Of a stretch of DNA of 43,259 nucleotides, positions 8,049-15,154 are shown piece by piece. How positions within the stretch are numbered: position 1 is the stretch's first letter; each line of letters begins with the position of its first letter. The notes below the pieces were generated by a model. It did not search any database, was not told the DNA's origin, and saw nothing but the letters and a program-made list of their open reading frames with translations. The DNA is taken from positions 1 to 43,259 of the forward strand of contig JAVBSC010000079.1 of the NCBI GenBank assembly GCA_031547305.1, read 5' to 3'. The position numbers and the translations under genes were made by a program. The DNA comes from JAVBSC01 sp031547305. GTDB taxonomy: Bacteria; Desulfobacterota; Desulfovibrionia; Desulfovibrionales; Desulfovibrionaceae.

Positions 8049-8076
8049 AAGATACGTTATTAGCCTACGATGTTAA
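8049..8076 (-). promoter_or_regulatory. Candidate sigma-70 promoter for the rlmB-like operon
   Basis: On the minus strand TTAACA (8076-8071) and TATCTT (8054-8049) are separated by 16 bases, 5/6 and 4/6 matches to the -35 and -10 consensus. They lie in the 203-base gap between the divergent rlmB-like and mltD genes, about 70 bases upstream of the ATG at 7976. The gap also holds TTGAC-N7-GTCAA (8100-8116) facing mltD. Weak evidence only. Confidence 0.3.
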
Positions 8077-8179
8077 GTCCTGTCGTTTACTTGTTCATCT
8101 TGACGGACAAAGTCAAGCCCGCTCTCGACTTGCTCCGGAAAAACCGTTTCGCCGCCAGGACGCGGCGCAAACCAGAGAT

Positions 8180-9901
8180 ATGCCTATGCTCTTGAAAATT
8201 TTTTTTTCCTTCCTGGCGCCCCGCTTTTTTCTTCCGCTTTTTTTAATAGTAATTCTCGCCTTCGCTTCTGGTTGTACGCCAACGCGGATTTCTTCCGCCC
8301 CGGATCAGGCTTCCGGTGCCATCATCAACCCTCCTGAAGAAGTTGTCATTGGCCCGGAACTGCCGGATGACGACGGCATTACCCTGACCCACGCCGAGCG
8401 TCTGGCCATGGAGTCCACCGGAGAGCTGGACAAGGGCCTGAGCGCTGAAGAAAAAAAACAGGTGGAACTGCACTTCAAGTATTTTGTGCATAAAAAGCGC
8501 GACACCTTCGAGCGCTTTCTGGAGCGCGGCGAGCGTTATCTGCCGTACCTCAAGCGCACCCTGCGCGAACGCGGACTGCCGGAAGAAATAGCCTACCTGG
8601 CCATGGTGGAAAGCGGCTACAACCCCAACGCCATCTCTCCGGTCGGAGCTTTGGGCATGTGGCAGTTCATGCCCTTTACCGGCAAAAAGTACGGCCTGAT
8701 GCAAAATGCCTGGGTGGACGAGCGCCGGGATCCCTTTAAGGCCACGCATTCGGCCGCGGATTACCTGCTCAAGCTGCACGGCGATTTCGGCAACTGGCTG
8801 TTCGCCATCGCCGCCTACAACGCCGGGGAGGGCAAAATAGGCAAAGCCATTGAATGCACGGGCGCGGAGGATTTTTTTGAGCTCTGCCGTCTGAACAACA
8901 CAATACCGGAAGAAAAAACCCGCCTGAAGAACGAAACCCAGCAGTATGTGCCGCGTTTTCTGGCTGTCTGCAAAATAATGCGCAACCTGGAAGCCCTGGG
9001 TTTCAAAAAGCCCAATTCCTATTTGGGCTACGATCTTGCGGAAATAACCGTGCCGGAAGGTTGCGATCTGAACGCCCTGGCCCGCAAGCTGGGCATGAAG
9101 TGGGAAGATTTCAGCGCCGTCAACCCGGCCTTCAAGCGCACGATAAGCCCCCCATTTGCCACCAGTCAGGCCTATGTGCCTAAATCCCAAAAAGAGCTGG
9201 CCATGGCCTGGCTGGTCACCAAGGAAGCCAAGATCTACGCGGGGTGGGATGAATACAAAGTGCGTAAGGGCGATACCCTGAGCAAAATCAGCAAGAAATT
9301 CGGCACGCCCATGGATCTGATCCGGGTGGCGAACAAGCTGAAAAGCGATAAATTAAGAGTGGGCGCTGTGTTGCTGGTGCCTGGCGACGCAGCCGCGGCC
9401 AGGGATTTTCTGCGCGCGGATTCCGGCGGCAAGGGCGCGCCCAAAGCCGTTGCCTCGGCGGCCGCGTCCGGCTCGGCCAAGGCCGTGCCCGGGCGGTATA
9501 CGGTGAAGCAGGGCGACACCTTGTTTTTCATCGCCAAGGCGTACGACGTCAATCTGAACGACCTGCGGGCGGCCAACGGCATGCGGTCCGGGGAAAGCGC
9601 CCTGCAACTGGGCCAGATTCTGAATATTCCCGGCGGCGTTCCGGCGGCCGCGCCAGCGTCGGCCAAGAAAGCCGTGGCGTCCGCTCCGGACAAAAAGGCC
9701 GCAACCGCAGCGGAGCCGGGAAAAAAGACGGACGTGACGGAAAAAATCGACAAGCCGGACAAGCAGATTGTGGTGCGGCAGGGCGATACCCTGTACGCCC
9801 TGGCCCGCCGGAACAACACCAGCGTGGACGAGATCTGCTCCGCCAACGGCATTACGGATAAAAGCCGTTTGAAGCCCGGACAAAAGCTCATTTTGCCTTA
9901 G
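8180..9901 (+). CDS. mltD: Membrane-bound lytic transglycosylase D-like lipoprotein with LysM repeats
   Basis: A 573-residue envelope lipoprotein that cleaves peptidoglycan glycan strands to 1,6-anhydro ends. A hydrophobic signal runs to lipobox ASGC with C32. The transglycosylase domain (about 105-260) has catalytic E144 in MVESGYNP, then GALGMWQFMP and the IAAYNAGEG motif. Three clear LysM modules follow, each opening with YKVRKGDTL, YTVKQGDTL or VVRQGDTL and ending near LxP; the last reaches the C-terminus. A fourth, degenerate LysM-like stretch precedes them. ATG 8180 is chosen because it places the signal sequence at the N-terminus; ATG 8186 is also possible, while an upstream in-frame start at 7997 adds 61 unrelated residues. 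The GT9 gene follows after 13 bases. Confidence 0.93.
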   Translation: MPMLLKIFFSFLAPRFFLPLFLIVILAFASGCTPTRISSAPDQASGAIINPPEEVVIGPELPDDDGITLTHAERLAMESTGELDKGLSAEEKKQVELHFKYFVHKKRDTFERFLERGERYLPYLKRTLRERGLPEEIAYLAMVESGYNPNAISPVGALGMWQFMPFTGKKYGLMQNAWVDERRDPFKATHSAADYLLKLHGDFGNWLFAIAAYNAGEGKIGKAIECTGAEDFFELCRLNNTIPEEKTRLKNETQQYVPRFLAVCKIMRNLEALGFKKPNSYLGYDLAEITVPEGCDLNALARKLGMKWEDFSAVNPAFKRTISPPFATSQAYVPKSQKELAMAWLVTKEAKIYAGWDEYKVRKGDTLSKISKKFGTPMDLIRVANKLKSDKLRVGAVLLVPGDAAAARDFLRADSGGKGAPKAVASAAASGSAKAVPGRYTVKQGDTLFFIAKAYDVNLNDLRAANGMRSGESALQLGQILNIPGGVPAAAPASAKKAVASAPDKKAATAAEPGKKTDVTEKIDKPDKQIVVRQGDTLYALARRNNTSVDEICSANGITDKSRLKPGQKLILP

Positions 9902-9914
9902 GGGCAAGCCCGGT

Positions 9915-11522
9915 ATGAACATTCTGGTCGTAAACCTAACCAGATTCGGGGATCTGCTGCAAAGCCAGGCCGCCCTGGACGGTCTGGCCGGACTTGCGGC
10001 AAGACCTGGCCGGGCGAATAAAATCGGTCTGGTCTGCCTGCAAAATTTTGCCGGAGCGGCCGGCCTGCTGCGCCGGGCGGATTACCTGGCTCCATTGCCC
10101 GGATCCCTGCTCCTGAGCAAGCTGGAAAGCGCCTGGCCGGAAGCCCTGGCCGGTCTGGAAGTCTGGAGCGCCAGGGTCCGGCGCGAATTCGCCCCGGACC
10201 TGGTTTGCAACCTCACCCCATCTATCGCCGCCCGGCTGCTCGGCCGGCATCTGGCCGGGGATTCGCAGCTTTCCGGCTTCGGGCTGGACGCTTTCGGGTT
10301 TGGCACGCAAGGCAACAGTTGGGGCGCGTTTATGCAGGCCGCCGGCAAAAGCCGCCAGGTCAGCCCTTTTAACGTGGTGGATCTTTTTCGGGCCGTGGCC
10401 GGCGTGCATTCGCTGCCCGCGCAATCCGCCCTGGCCGGCCCAGCCCCTCAGGCCGTGGAAGAAGCGCGCCAGCGCCTGGAATCCCTTGCTCCGCCGGGAC
10501 ATCAGGGGTTTGTGGCCTTTCAGCCGGGCGCCAGCGAAGACAGGCGGCGCTGGCCCCTGGAATATTTCGCTACGGTCGGGGAGCGTCTTTGGCAGGAGCT
10601 ACGCCTTTGCCCGGTGATCCTGGGGGTTAAGAGCGAAGAGCCCCTGGCGCTGGAATACGCCGGCCTGGCCGCCAAAACCCCGCACATAAACTTATGCGGC
10701 GCGACCAACCTGGCGCAACTGGCCGCAACCCTTAAAACCTGCCGGCTTTTACTGACCAACGACACCGGCACCATGCACCTGGCCGCCGGACTTGGCACGG
10801 CGATTCTGGCGATCTTTTTGGCCACGGCCCAGCCATGGGACACTGGACCGTATCTGGCCGGCAGTTGCAGCGCCGAGCCGGACCTGGACTGCCATCCCTG
10901 CGCCTTTGGCGTGAAATGCCCGCGCGATCTGGCTTGTCGCCATTCCATAACTCCGGATACCGTGTTCCGGCAGATCCGCGTTTCGCTTGATTCCGGCAAC
11001 TGGCTGAGCATGCCGGCGCAAGAGGCTAAAGCCCGTCTGTGGCTGGCCGCCCCGGACGAGCACGGATTTATGGGGTTAAAATCCATTTCCGGCCACGCAG
11101 GCAGCCCGCGCACTGTCTGGCTGACGGAGCAGCGCTATTTTCTGCGTCGTTTTTTTGACCGGGACCAGGATGCGGAATTCGTCTTTCTTCCGCAGTCATT
11201 TCCCCTGGCCCTGCCGGCGGAAGAGGCCGCCGCGCTGCAAAAAGAGCTGGAACAGACCGGCTCCTTCATGCAATTGCTTCTGGAGCAGGGCCGGCTGCTC
11301 GGCCAAAATCCCCTGCCCAGAATGAAGGACAAGTTCATGGCCACCTGGCAAAGAGTGGCCGCCGGCTTGGAATCCAGCCGCCACCTGGCCGCCCTGGCCC
11401 TCTTGTGGCGGGAAGAAACCCTGACCCGCGAAGCTGACTTCGGCAAAATTCTGAAAATCGTCGGGCAGTATAAGAACCTGCTGGACGGATTGCGGCGGAG
11501 AGCCGCCAATCCGGCGGAGTGA
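9915..11522 (+). CDS. Glycosyltransferase family 9 (heptosyltransferase-like) with long C-terminal extension
   Basis: A 535-residue protein. Residues 1 to about 360 form a GT9 fold: N-terminal MNILVVNLTRFGDLLQSQ, the FQPGASEDRRRWPLEYF acceptor-side motif and the nucleotide-sugar motif TNDTGTMHLAAGLG, followed by the Cys-containing DCHPCAFGVKCP segment seen in many heptosyltransferases. These enzymes add heptose from ADP-heptose to the lipopolysaccharide core. About 170 further residues at the C-terminus are helical and charged, with no domain I recognise; usual family length is about 350. It is probably co-transcribed with mltD. Proximity to the following sigma-54 pair raises the possibility of a flagellar or surface glycosylation role, which is inference only. 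Confidence 0.85.
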   Translation: MNILVVNLTRFGDLLQSQAALDGLAGLAARPGRANKIGLVCLQNFAGAAGLLRRADYLAPLPGSLLLSKLESAWPEALAGLEVWSARVRREFAPDLVCNLTPSIAARLLGRHLAGDSQLSGFGLDAFGFGTQGNSWGAFMQAAGKSRQVSPFNVVDLFRAVAGVHSLPAQSALAGPAPQAVEEARQRLESLAPPGHQGFVAFQPGASEDRRRWPLEYFATVGERLWQELRLCPVILGVKSEEPLALEYAGLAAKTPHINLCGATNLAQLAATLKTCRLLLTNDTGTMHLAAGLGTAILAIFLATAQPWDTGPYLAGSCSAEPDLDCHPCAFGVKCPRDLACRHSITPDTVFRQIRVSLDSGNWLSMPAQEAKARLWLAAPDEHGFMGLKSISGHAGSPRTVWLTEQRYFLRRFFDRDQDAEFVFLPQSFPLALPAEEAAALQKELEQTGSFMQLLLEQGRLLGQNPLPRMKDKFMATWQRVAAGLESSRHLAALALLWREETLTREADFGKILKIVGQYKNLLDGLRRRAANPAE

Positions 11523-11621
11523 CGGGTTTTTGGGCAGGAAATTCCCCACCGTCTTTTGAGACCGCCAAGAAAAATCCATTGTATTTTAAGGATATTTTTA
11601 TTGCCTCCGACATGTTGAGGT

Positions 11622-11637
11622 TGGCATTCTACTTGCA
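11622..11637 (+). promoter_or_regulatory. Sigma-54 (RpoN) promoter
   Basis: TGGCATTCTACTTGCA matches the -24/-12 consensus TGGCAC-N5-TTGCW, with the invariant GG (11623-11624) and GC (11635-11636) at the required spacing. The predicted start is about 11647-11648, some 62 bases before the ATG at 11710. Such promoters need an enhancer-binding activator; none is encoded in the window and I did not identify its site. Confidence 0.8.
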
Positions 11638-11647
11638 TATCACTCGG

Positions 11648-11682
11648 CGAAGCCCTGTAAAAACTTCCTGACCGGGGCTTCG
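11648..11682 (+). other. Hairpin at the predicted 5' end of the sigma-54 transcript
   Basis: CGAAGCCC (11648-11655) pairs perfectly with GGGCTTCG (11675-11682), and a T/G wobble and a G-C pair extend the stem inward. The stem starts at the predicted transcription start, so the RNA would begin almost directly with a structure. The ribosome site (AAGGAG at 11698-11703) lies outside it. It may stabilise the message; function is inferred. Confidence 0.5.
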
Positions 11683-11709
11683 TGTGATCAACCAATCAAG
11701 GAGAATGCC

Positions 11710-12315
11710 ATGATTATTATCGACGGGCGTCAGAGCGACATGCACGTGAACAATTTTTCCAACCTGGAGGAAATCCTGATCAAGGTCATGGAGGCCGAAA
11801 GCATGGAAAACCGTATCGTCACCGACGTGCTGGTGAACGATGAGGCCTTCAGCGAAATTTATCCGCATCAGGCGGAAGATATTGAAAGCGCGGACATCCG
11901 GCGTGTGGAAGTGCGTAGCGTTTCCATGCGGGAAATGGCCGCCGATGTGGCCACGGAGCTTTACAAAGTTATCACCCTCATGACTTCCGGGGCCAGGCGC
12001 GTGGCTGTTCTGCTGCGCCAGGCCGACACTCTGGAAGGTTTGGAAGTGCTGCAGGACGTCATTGACGTGACCCGCAACTTCCTTGGCACGGTTGGTCTTT
12101 TGCGGCAGCAGTTCTCCGCCGCGCAGGACCGGGAAATAGCCCCGTTAACCAGTGCTCTGGACGCCAACCTGCAGGAAATGCTTGATGTCATGGATAACGA
12201 GGATTGGATTCTGCTGGCCGACCTGGTGGAATATGAATTCCTGCCCCTGTGCCGCGACTGGAACGAAGTGATCGCAAACCTGGAGACCGATATCTCCAGC
12301 GTCAAGGCAGCTTAG
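11710..12315 (+). CDS. Unrecognised conserved-type protein under sigma-54 control
   Basis: A 201-residue acidic, mostly helical soluble protein without signal peptide or membrane segment. I do not recognise a characterised family. The N-terminal ~70 residues (IIIDGRQSDMHVNNFSNLEEIL) look like a small beta/alpha domain with a conserved-looking EDIESADIRRVEV stretch. The rest reads as a four-helix bundle ending EYEFLPLCRDW. AAGGAG lies 6 bases before the ATG. It is the first gene of a two-gene sigma-54 unit, two bases from its partner. RpoN dependence is common for flagellar, nitrogen and stress genes, and a flagellar accessory or chaperone role is the guess I would test first. No function is shown by sequence. 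Confidence 0.8.
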   Translation: MIIIDGRQSDMHVNNFSNLEEILIKVMEAESMENRIVTDVLVNDEAFSEIYPHQAEDIESADIRRVEVRSVSMREMAADVATELYKVITLMTSGARRVAVLLRQADTLEGLEVLQDVIDVTRNFLGTVGLLRQQFSAAQDREIAPLTSALDANLQEMLDVMDNEDWILLADLVEYEFLPLCRDWNEVIANLETDISSVKAA

Positions 12316-12317
12316 CC

Positions 12318-12665
12318 ATGCATGCCAGCATAGTCCTTTTGGATCGGGCCATCGGCCTTGCCGAGCAGGAATTGGAACTTCTGGAAGAGGACGACTCCCC
12401 GGATTTGGAAAGAAGCGCCGTAAACCGCCTGGAACTCGTGGACCTTGCCTGGCGTGAACGCAGCGGCTGCGACATGGAACTTCTGCAAGAGCGGCTTGTC
12501 TCCCTGCAGGAAGTACAGGACCGGCTTAGTATGCGGGCCAAAGAACTGTACGCGGAAGTGCATAATATTTTGAAAGACCGCCGCAAGCACGGCGGCCAAC
12601 TGGCCCGGTACGGAAAAAAGCTCGCTCATGTCAGAAATCCTTTGTCCATTAACAAAGTCTCCTGA
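12318..12665 (+). CDS. Unrecognised small helical protein, partner of the preceding gene
   Basis: A 115-residue, strongly charged protein predicted to be helical or coiled coil throughout (LAEQELELLEEDDSPDLER, then LLQERLVSLQEVQDRL). The ATG at 12318 is two bases after the upstream stop, so translation is probably coupled. Size and helical character recall FlgN/FliT-type flagellar export chaperones, but I see no diagnostic motif and do not assign it. A strong terminator follows at 12722, closing a two-gene sigma-54 unit. Confidence 0.75.
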   Translation: MHASIVLLDRAIGLAEQELELLEEDDSPDLERSAVNRLELVDLAWRERSGCDMELLQERLVSLQEVQDRLSMRAKELYAEVHNILKDRRKHGGQLARYGKKLAHVRNPLSINKVS

Positions 12666-12721
12666 TTGGCGAAGTTTGGCGGATATCCCGGAATATTAAA
12701 ACAAAAGACAGAACCATCGGA

Positions 12722-12763
12722 CGGCCCGTCGCCTTTTTTAACAGGTGGCGGGTCGGTTTTTTT
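12722..12763 (+). terminator. Rho-independent terminator
   Basis: CCCGTCGCC (12725-12733) pairs with GGTGGCGGG (44-52 of the same block, 12744-12752) with two G/T wobbles. The stem extends outward by C12722-G12755 and G12723-C12754, then TCGG and seven T residues follow. It ends the sigma-54 transcript and separates it from ligA. Confidence 0.85.
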
Positions 12764-12863
12764 CGCCCCCGGCGCGCGCGTTTATTTCTTCAAAAGACCC
12801 TTTGCCAGATCCGGCTCCCTAGTGCTAATTTTCAGCGTCAAAAGTTTCACCCGGAGAACAGCC

Positions 12864-14966
12864 TTGAAAGATAATGACAACCTGGAAAAGCCAAATCCCG
12901 AGGCGCGCGTAAAATTCCTGAAAGAACAACTGGCCTACCACGCCCGGCGCTACCACGAGTTGGACAGCCCGGAAGTCTCGGACGCCGAGTACGACTCCCT
13001 GTTTCAAGAACTCCTGGCCCTGGAGACGGAATATCCGGAGCTTCAGACCCCGGATTCGCCAACTTTGCGGGTTGGTGGCGGCGTGCTGGATTTTTTGCCG
13101 CACCAGGCGCATTCCCTGCGCATGTACAGCCTGGACAACGCCTTTGACGCGGTGGACTGGCACGAGTTCATCAATAAAATATCACGTTTTTTGCCCGGCC
13201 GGCGCATAGAGGAAGAAGCTTTTTGGGCGGACCCGAAAATGGACGGCTTGGCCATGGAGCTTATTTACGAGCAGGGACTGTTAAGGGCAGCCCTGACCAG
13301 AGGGGATGGCGAAACCGGCGAAGTGGTCACGCAAAACCTGCGCACGGTAAAAAACGCGCCCCTGCGCCTGCTGGGCGAAAATATTCCAACAGTGCTGGAA
13401 GTGCGCGGCGAAGTGGTCATAACCAAAAATGATTTTGAACATCTGAACGCCCGCCAGGCGGCCAGGGGCGACAAAGTTTTCGCCAACCCGCGCAACGCGG
13501 CGGCCGGCTCCGTGCGCCAGCTTGATTCCGCAATCAGCGCGTCCCGTCCCCTGCGCTTTATGGCTTACGGCATAGGCCGGGCGGAATTTGCCGGCGCTTC
13601 GCCCTGGTCCAGCCAGGAGCAGATCATGCGCGGCCTGGCGGCTTTGGGCTTTTCCATTGCCCCGGAAGCCAAGCTTTGCCGCAATCCGCTGGAAGTGGAG
13701 GCGTATTTTCAGGAAATTGCCGCCAAACGGGAAGATCTGCCATTTGAAATAGACGGCGTGGTGGCCAAGATCAACTCCCTGGCCCTGCAAGAGGAACTGG
13801 GCTACACGGCCCGCGCTCCGCGCTGGGCGCTGGCCTTAAAATTTAGAGCCCACCAGGCCGTGACCAGGCTTCTGGACATCCAGGTCCAGGTGGGCCGCAG
13901 CGGGGTGCTCACACCGGTTGCCTATCTGGAGCCCGTGGCCGTGGGCGGGGTTACGGTCAGCCGGGCCACCCTGCACAACCAGGATGAGATAAAGGCCAAA
14001 GGGCTGCGCATCGGCGACAAAGTGCTGGTGCAGCGGGCCGGGGACGTTATTCCGGAAGTGCTGCGCCCCATTCTGGAGGAACGCGACGGCTCGGAGCGGG
14101 AATTCGTTTTTCCGGATCTTTGCCCCGTCTGCGGCAACCACGTGCACCGTGAACCGGGCGAGGCGGCCTGGCGTTGCGTGAATGTGTCTTGCCCGGCCGT
14201 GGTCCGGCAGTCGATCATTCATTTTGTGTCCAAGGCCGGGCTGGACATTCAGGGCGTGGGCGGCCGCTGGATCGAGCAGCTCATCGACAAGGGGTTGGTG
14301 AAAAACCCGGCGGATCTCTTTACCCTGACCAACCTGGATTTTCACAGGCTGGAGCGCATGGGGCCCAAGCTGGCCCAAAACTTCATCCAAGCTTTTGGCG
14401 AGGCGGTTAAAAACGCTAGCTTGCACCGTTTGATCTGCGCTTTGGGCATACGCCACGTGGGCGAGCAGACCGCCAAAGCTCTGGCCGCCGCTTACGTTGA
14501 CCTGGACGCGCTTGGCGCGGCGGACGAGGTGGACTTGCAAAAGATTACGGATATCGGGCCGGAAGTGGCCATATCCATCCGCGACTTCTTCGCCGAGCCG
14601 GGCAACCGGTATTTGTTGGCCCGCTTTAAGGAACTGGGGCTCTGGCCCAGGCGGGAGGCGGCAACGGAAGCGAGAAATTCCGGCGGGGCGCTGGCCGGCA
14701 AAAGCGTGCTCTTTACCGGCGCCCTGAGCCGCATGCCCAGGGGCCAGGCCCAGAAGCTGGCCGAAGGGGCCGGAGCTTCCCTGGCCGGCTCCGTCTCCCG
14801 CAAGCTGGACTACCTGGTAGTGGGCGCGGACCCCGGCTCCAAGCTGGCCAAGGCTCGAGAGCTGGGCGTCAAGGTGCTGGGCGAGGATGAGTTTTTCCGG
14901 TTGCTGGAATCCGGCGGCGCGGCGCAAAGAAAGGAAGCGCGGCAGTTGCCGCTTTCCTTGCTTTAA
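12864..14966 (+). CDS. ligA: NAD-dependent DNA ligase
   Basis: A 700-residue ligase that seals nicks in DNA during replication and repair using NAD+. Domain Ia is at the N-terminus (HARRYHELDSPEVSDAEYD). The adenylation domain has K125 in PKMDGLAME, then GDGETGEVVTQN and the DGVVAK motif. OB fold, a four-cysteine zinc finger (CPVCG then CVNVSCP), helix-hairpin-helix repeats and a C-terminal BRCT domain (about residues 612-690) follow. The TTG at 12864 is chosen because GGAG lies 7 bases upstream and the protein then starts as family members do. An ATG at 12666 would place the terminator at 12722-12763 inside the gene. Length is close to the usual ~670. Confidence 0.95.
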   Translation: MKDNDNLEKPNPEARVKFLKEQLAYHARRYHELDSPEVSDAEYDSLFQELLALETEYPELQTPDSPTLRVGGGVLDFLPHQAHSLRMYSLDNAFDAVDWHEFINKISRFLPGRRIEEEAFWADPKMDGLAMELIYEQGLLRAALTRGDGETGEVVTQNLRTVKNAPLRLLGENIPTVLEVRGEVVITKNDFEHLNARQAARGDKVFANPRNAAAGSVRQLDSAISASRPLRFMAYGIGRAEFAGASPWSSQEQIMRGLAALGFSIAPEAKLCRNPLEVEAYFQEIAAKREDLPFEIDGVVAKINSLALQEELGYTARAPRWALALKFRAHQAVTRLLDIQVQVGRSGVLTPVAYLEPVAVGGVTVSRATLHNQDEIKAKGLRIGDKVLVQRAGDVIPEVLRPILEERDGSEREFVFPDLCPVCGNHVHREPGEAAWRCVNVSCPAVVRQSIIHFVSKAGLDIQGVGGRWIEQLIDKGLVKNPADLFTLTNLDFHRLERMGPKLAQNFIQAFGEAVKNASLHRLICALGIRHVGEQTAKALAAAYVDLDALGAADEVDLQKITDIGPEVAISIRDFFAEPGNRYLLARFKELGLWPRREAATEARNSGGALAGKSVLFTGALSRMPRGQAQKLAEGAGASLAGSVSRKLDYLVVGADPGSKLAKARELGVKVLGEDEFFRLLESGGAAQRKEARQLPLSLL

Positions 14967-15030
14967 AGGAACGGATGGAAATAACGCGCTGAGCCGGGCC
15001 TGTTAACGCCATAGGTAAGGGCATGGCGTC

Positions 15031-15144
15031 AGAGCATTTCACACTTGAAAGGATCGGCAATGATTCGCCGGAATCATTGCCGCGGGATGGTTGCAGGCGG
15101 GCTTTGCCCGCCGTTAAGCAACTAGCGCAAGCGTAAGATGTTCT
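15031..15144. repeat. Clover-like structured intergenic repeat, copy A
   Basis: An outer stem pairs 15031-15047 with 15128-15144 (13 Watson-Crick pairs plus 2 wobbles of 17). Inside are hairpin 1 (15055-15066 with 15071-15082, 12 perfect pairs, GCCG loop) and hairpin 2 (15096-15102 with 15106-15112, with a flanking GTTGC/GCAAC stem at 15090-15094/15118-15122). Copy B at 33281-33406 has the same plan with different stem sequences. It sits between convergent ligA and nadE. A separate 7-pair hairpin (15006-15012/15023-15029) lies just before it. Confidence 0.75.
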
Positions 15145-15154
15145 AACAGGCCAA

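Noticed and set aside
7997..8179. N-terminal extension of MltD from ATG 7997
   Set aside because: It would bury the lipoprotein signal 61 residues inside the protein; ATG 8180 places the signal at the N-terminus.
12666..12863. N-terminal extension of LigA from ATG 12666
   Set aside because: It would contain a strong terminator (12722-12763) in the coding region, and the translated sequence is not ligase-like. TTG 12864 has a well-placed GGAG.
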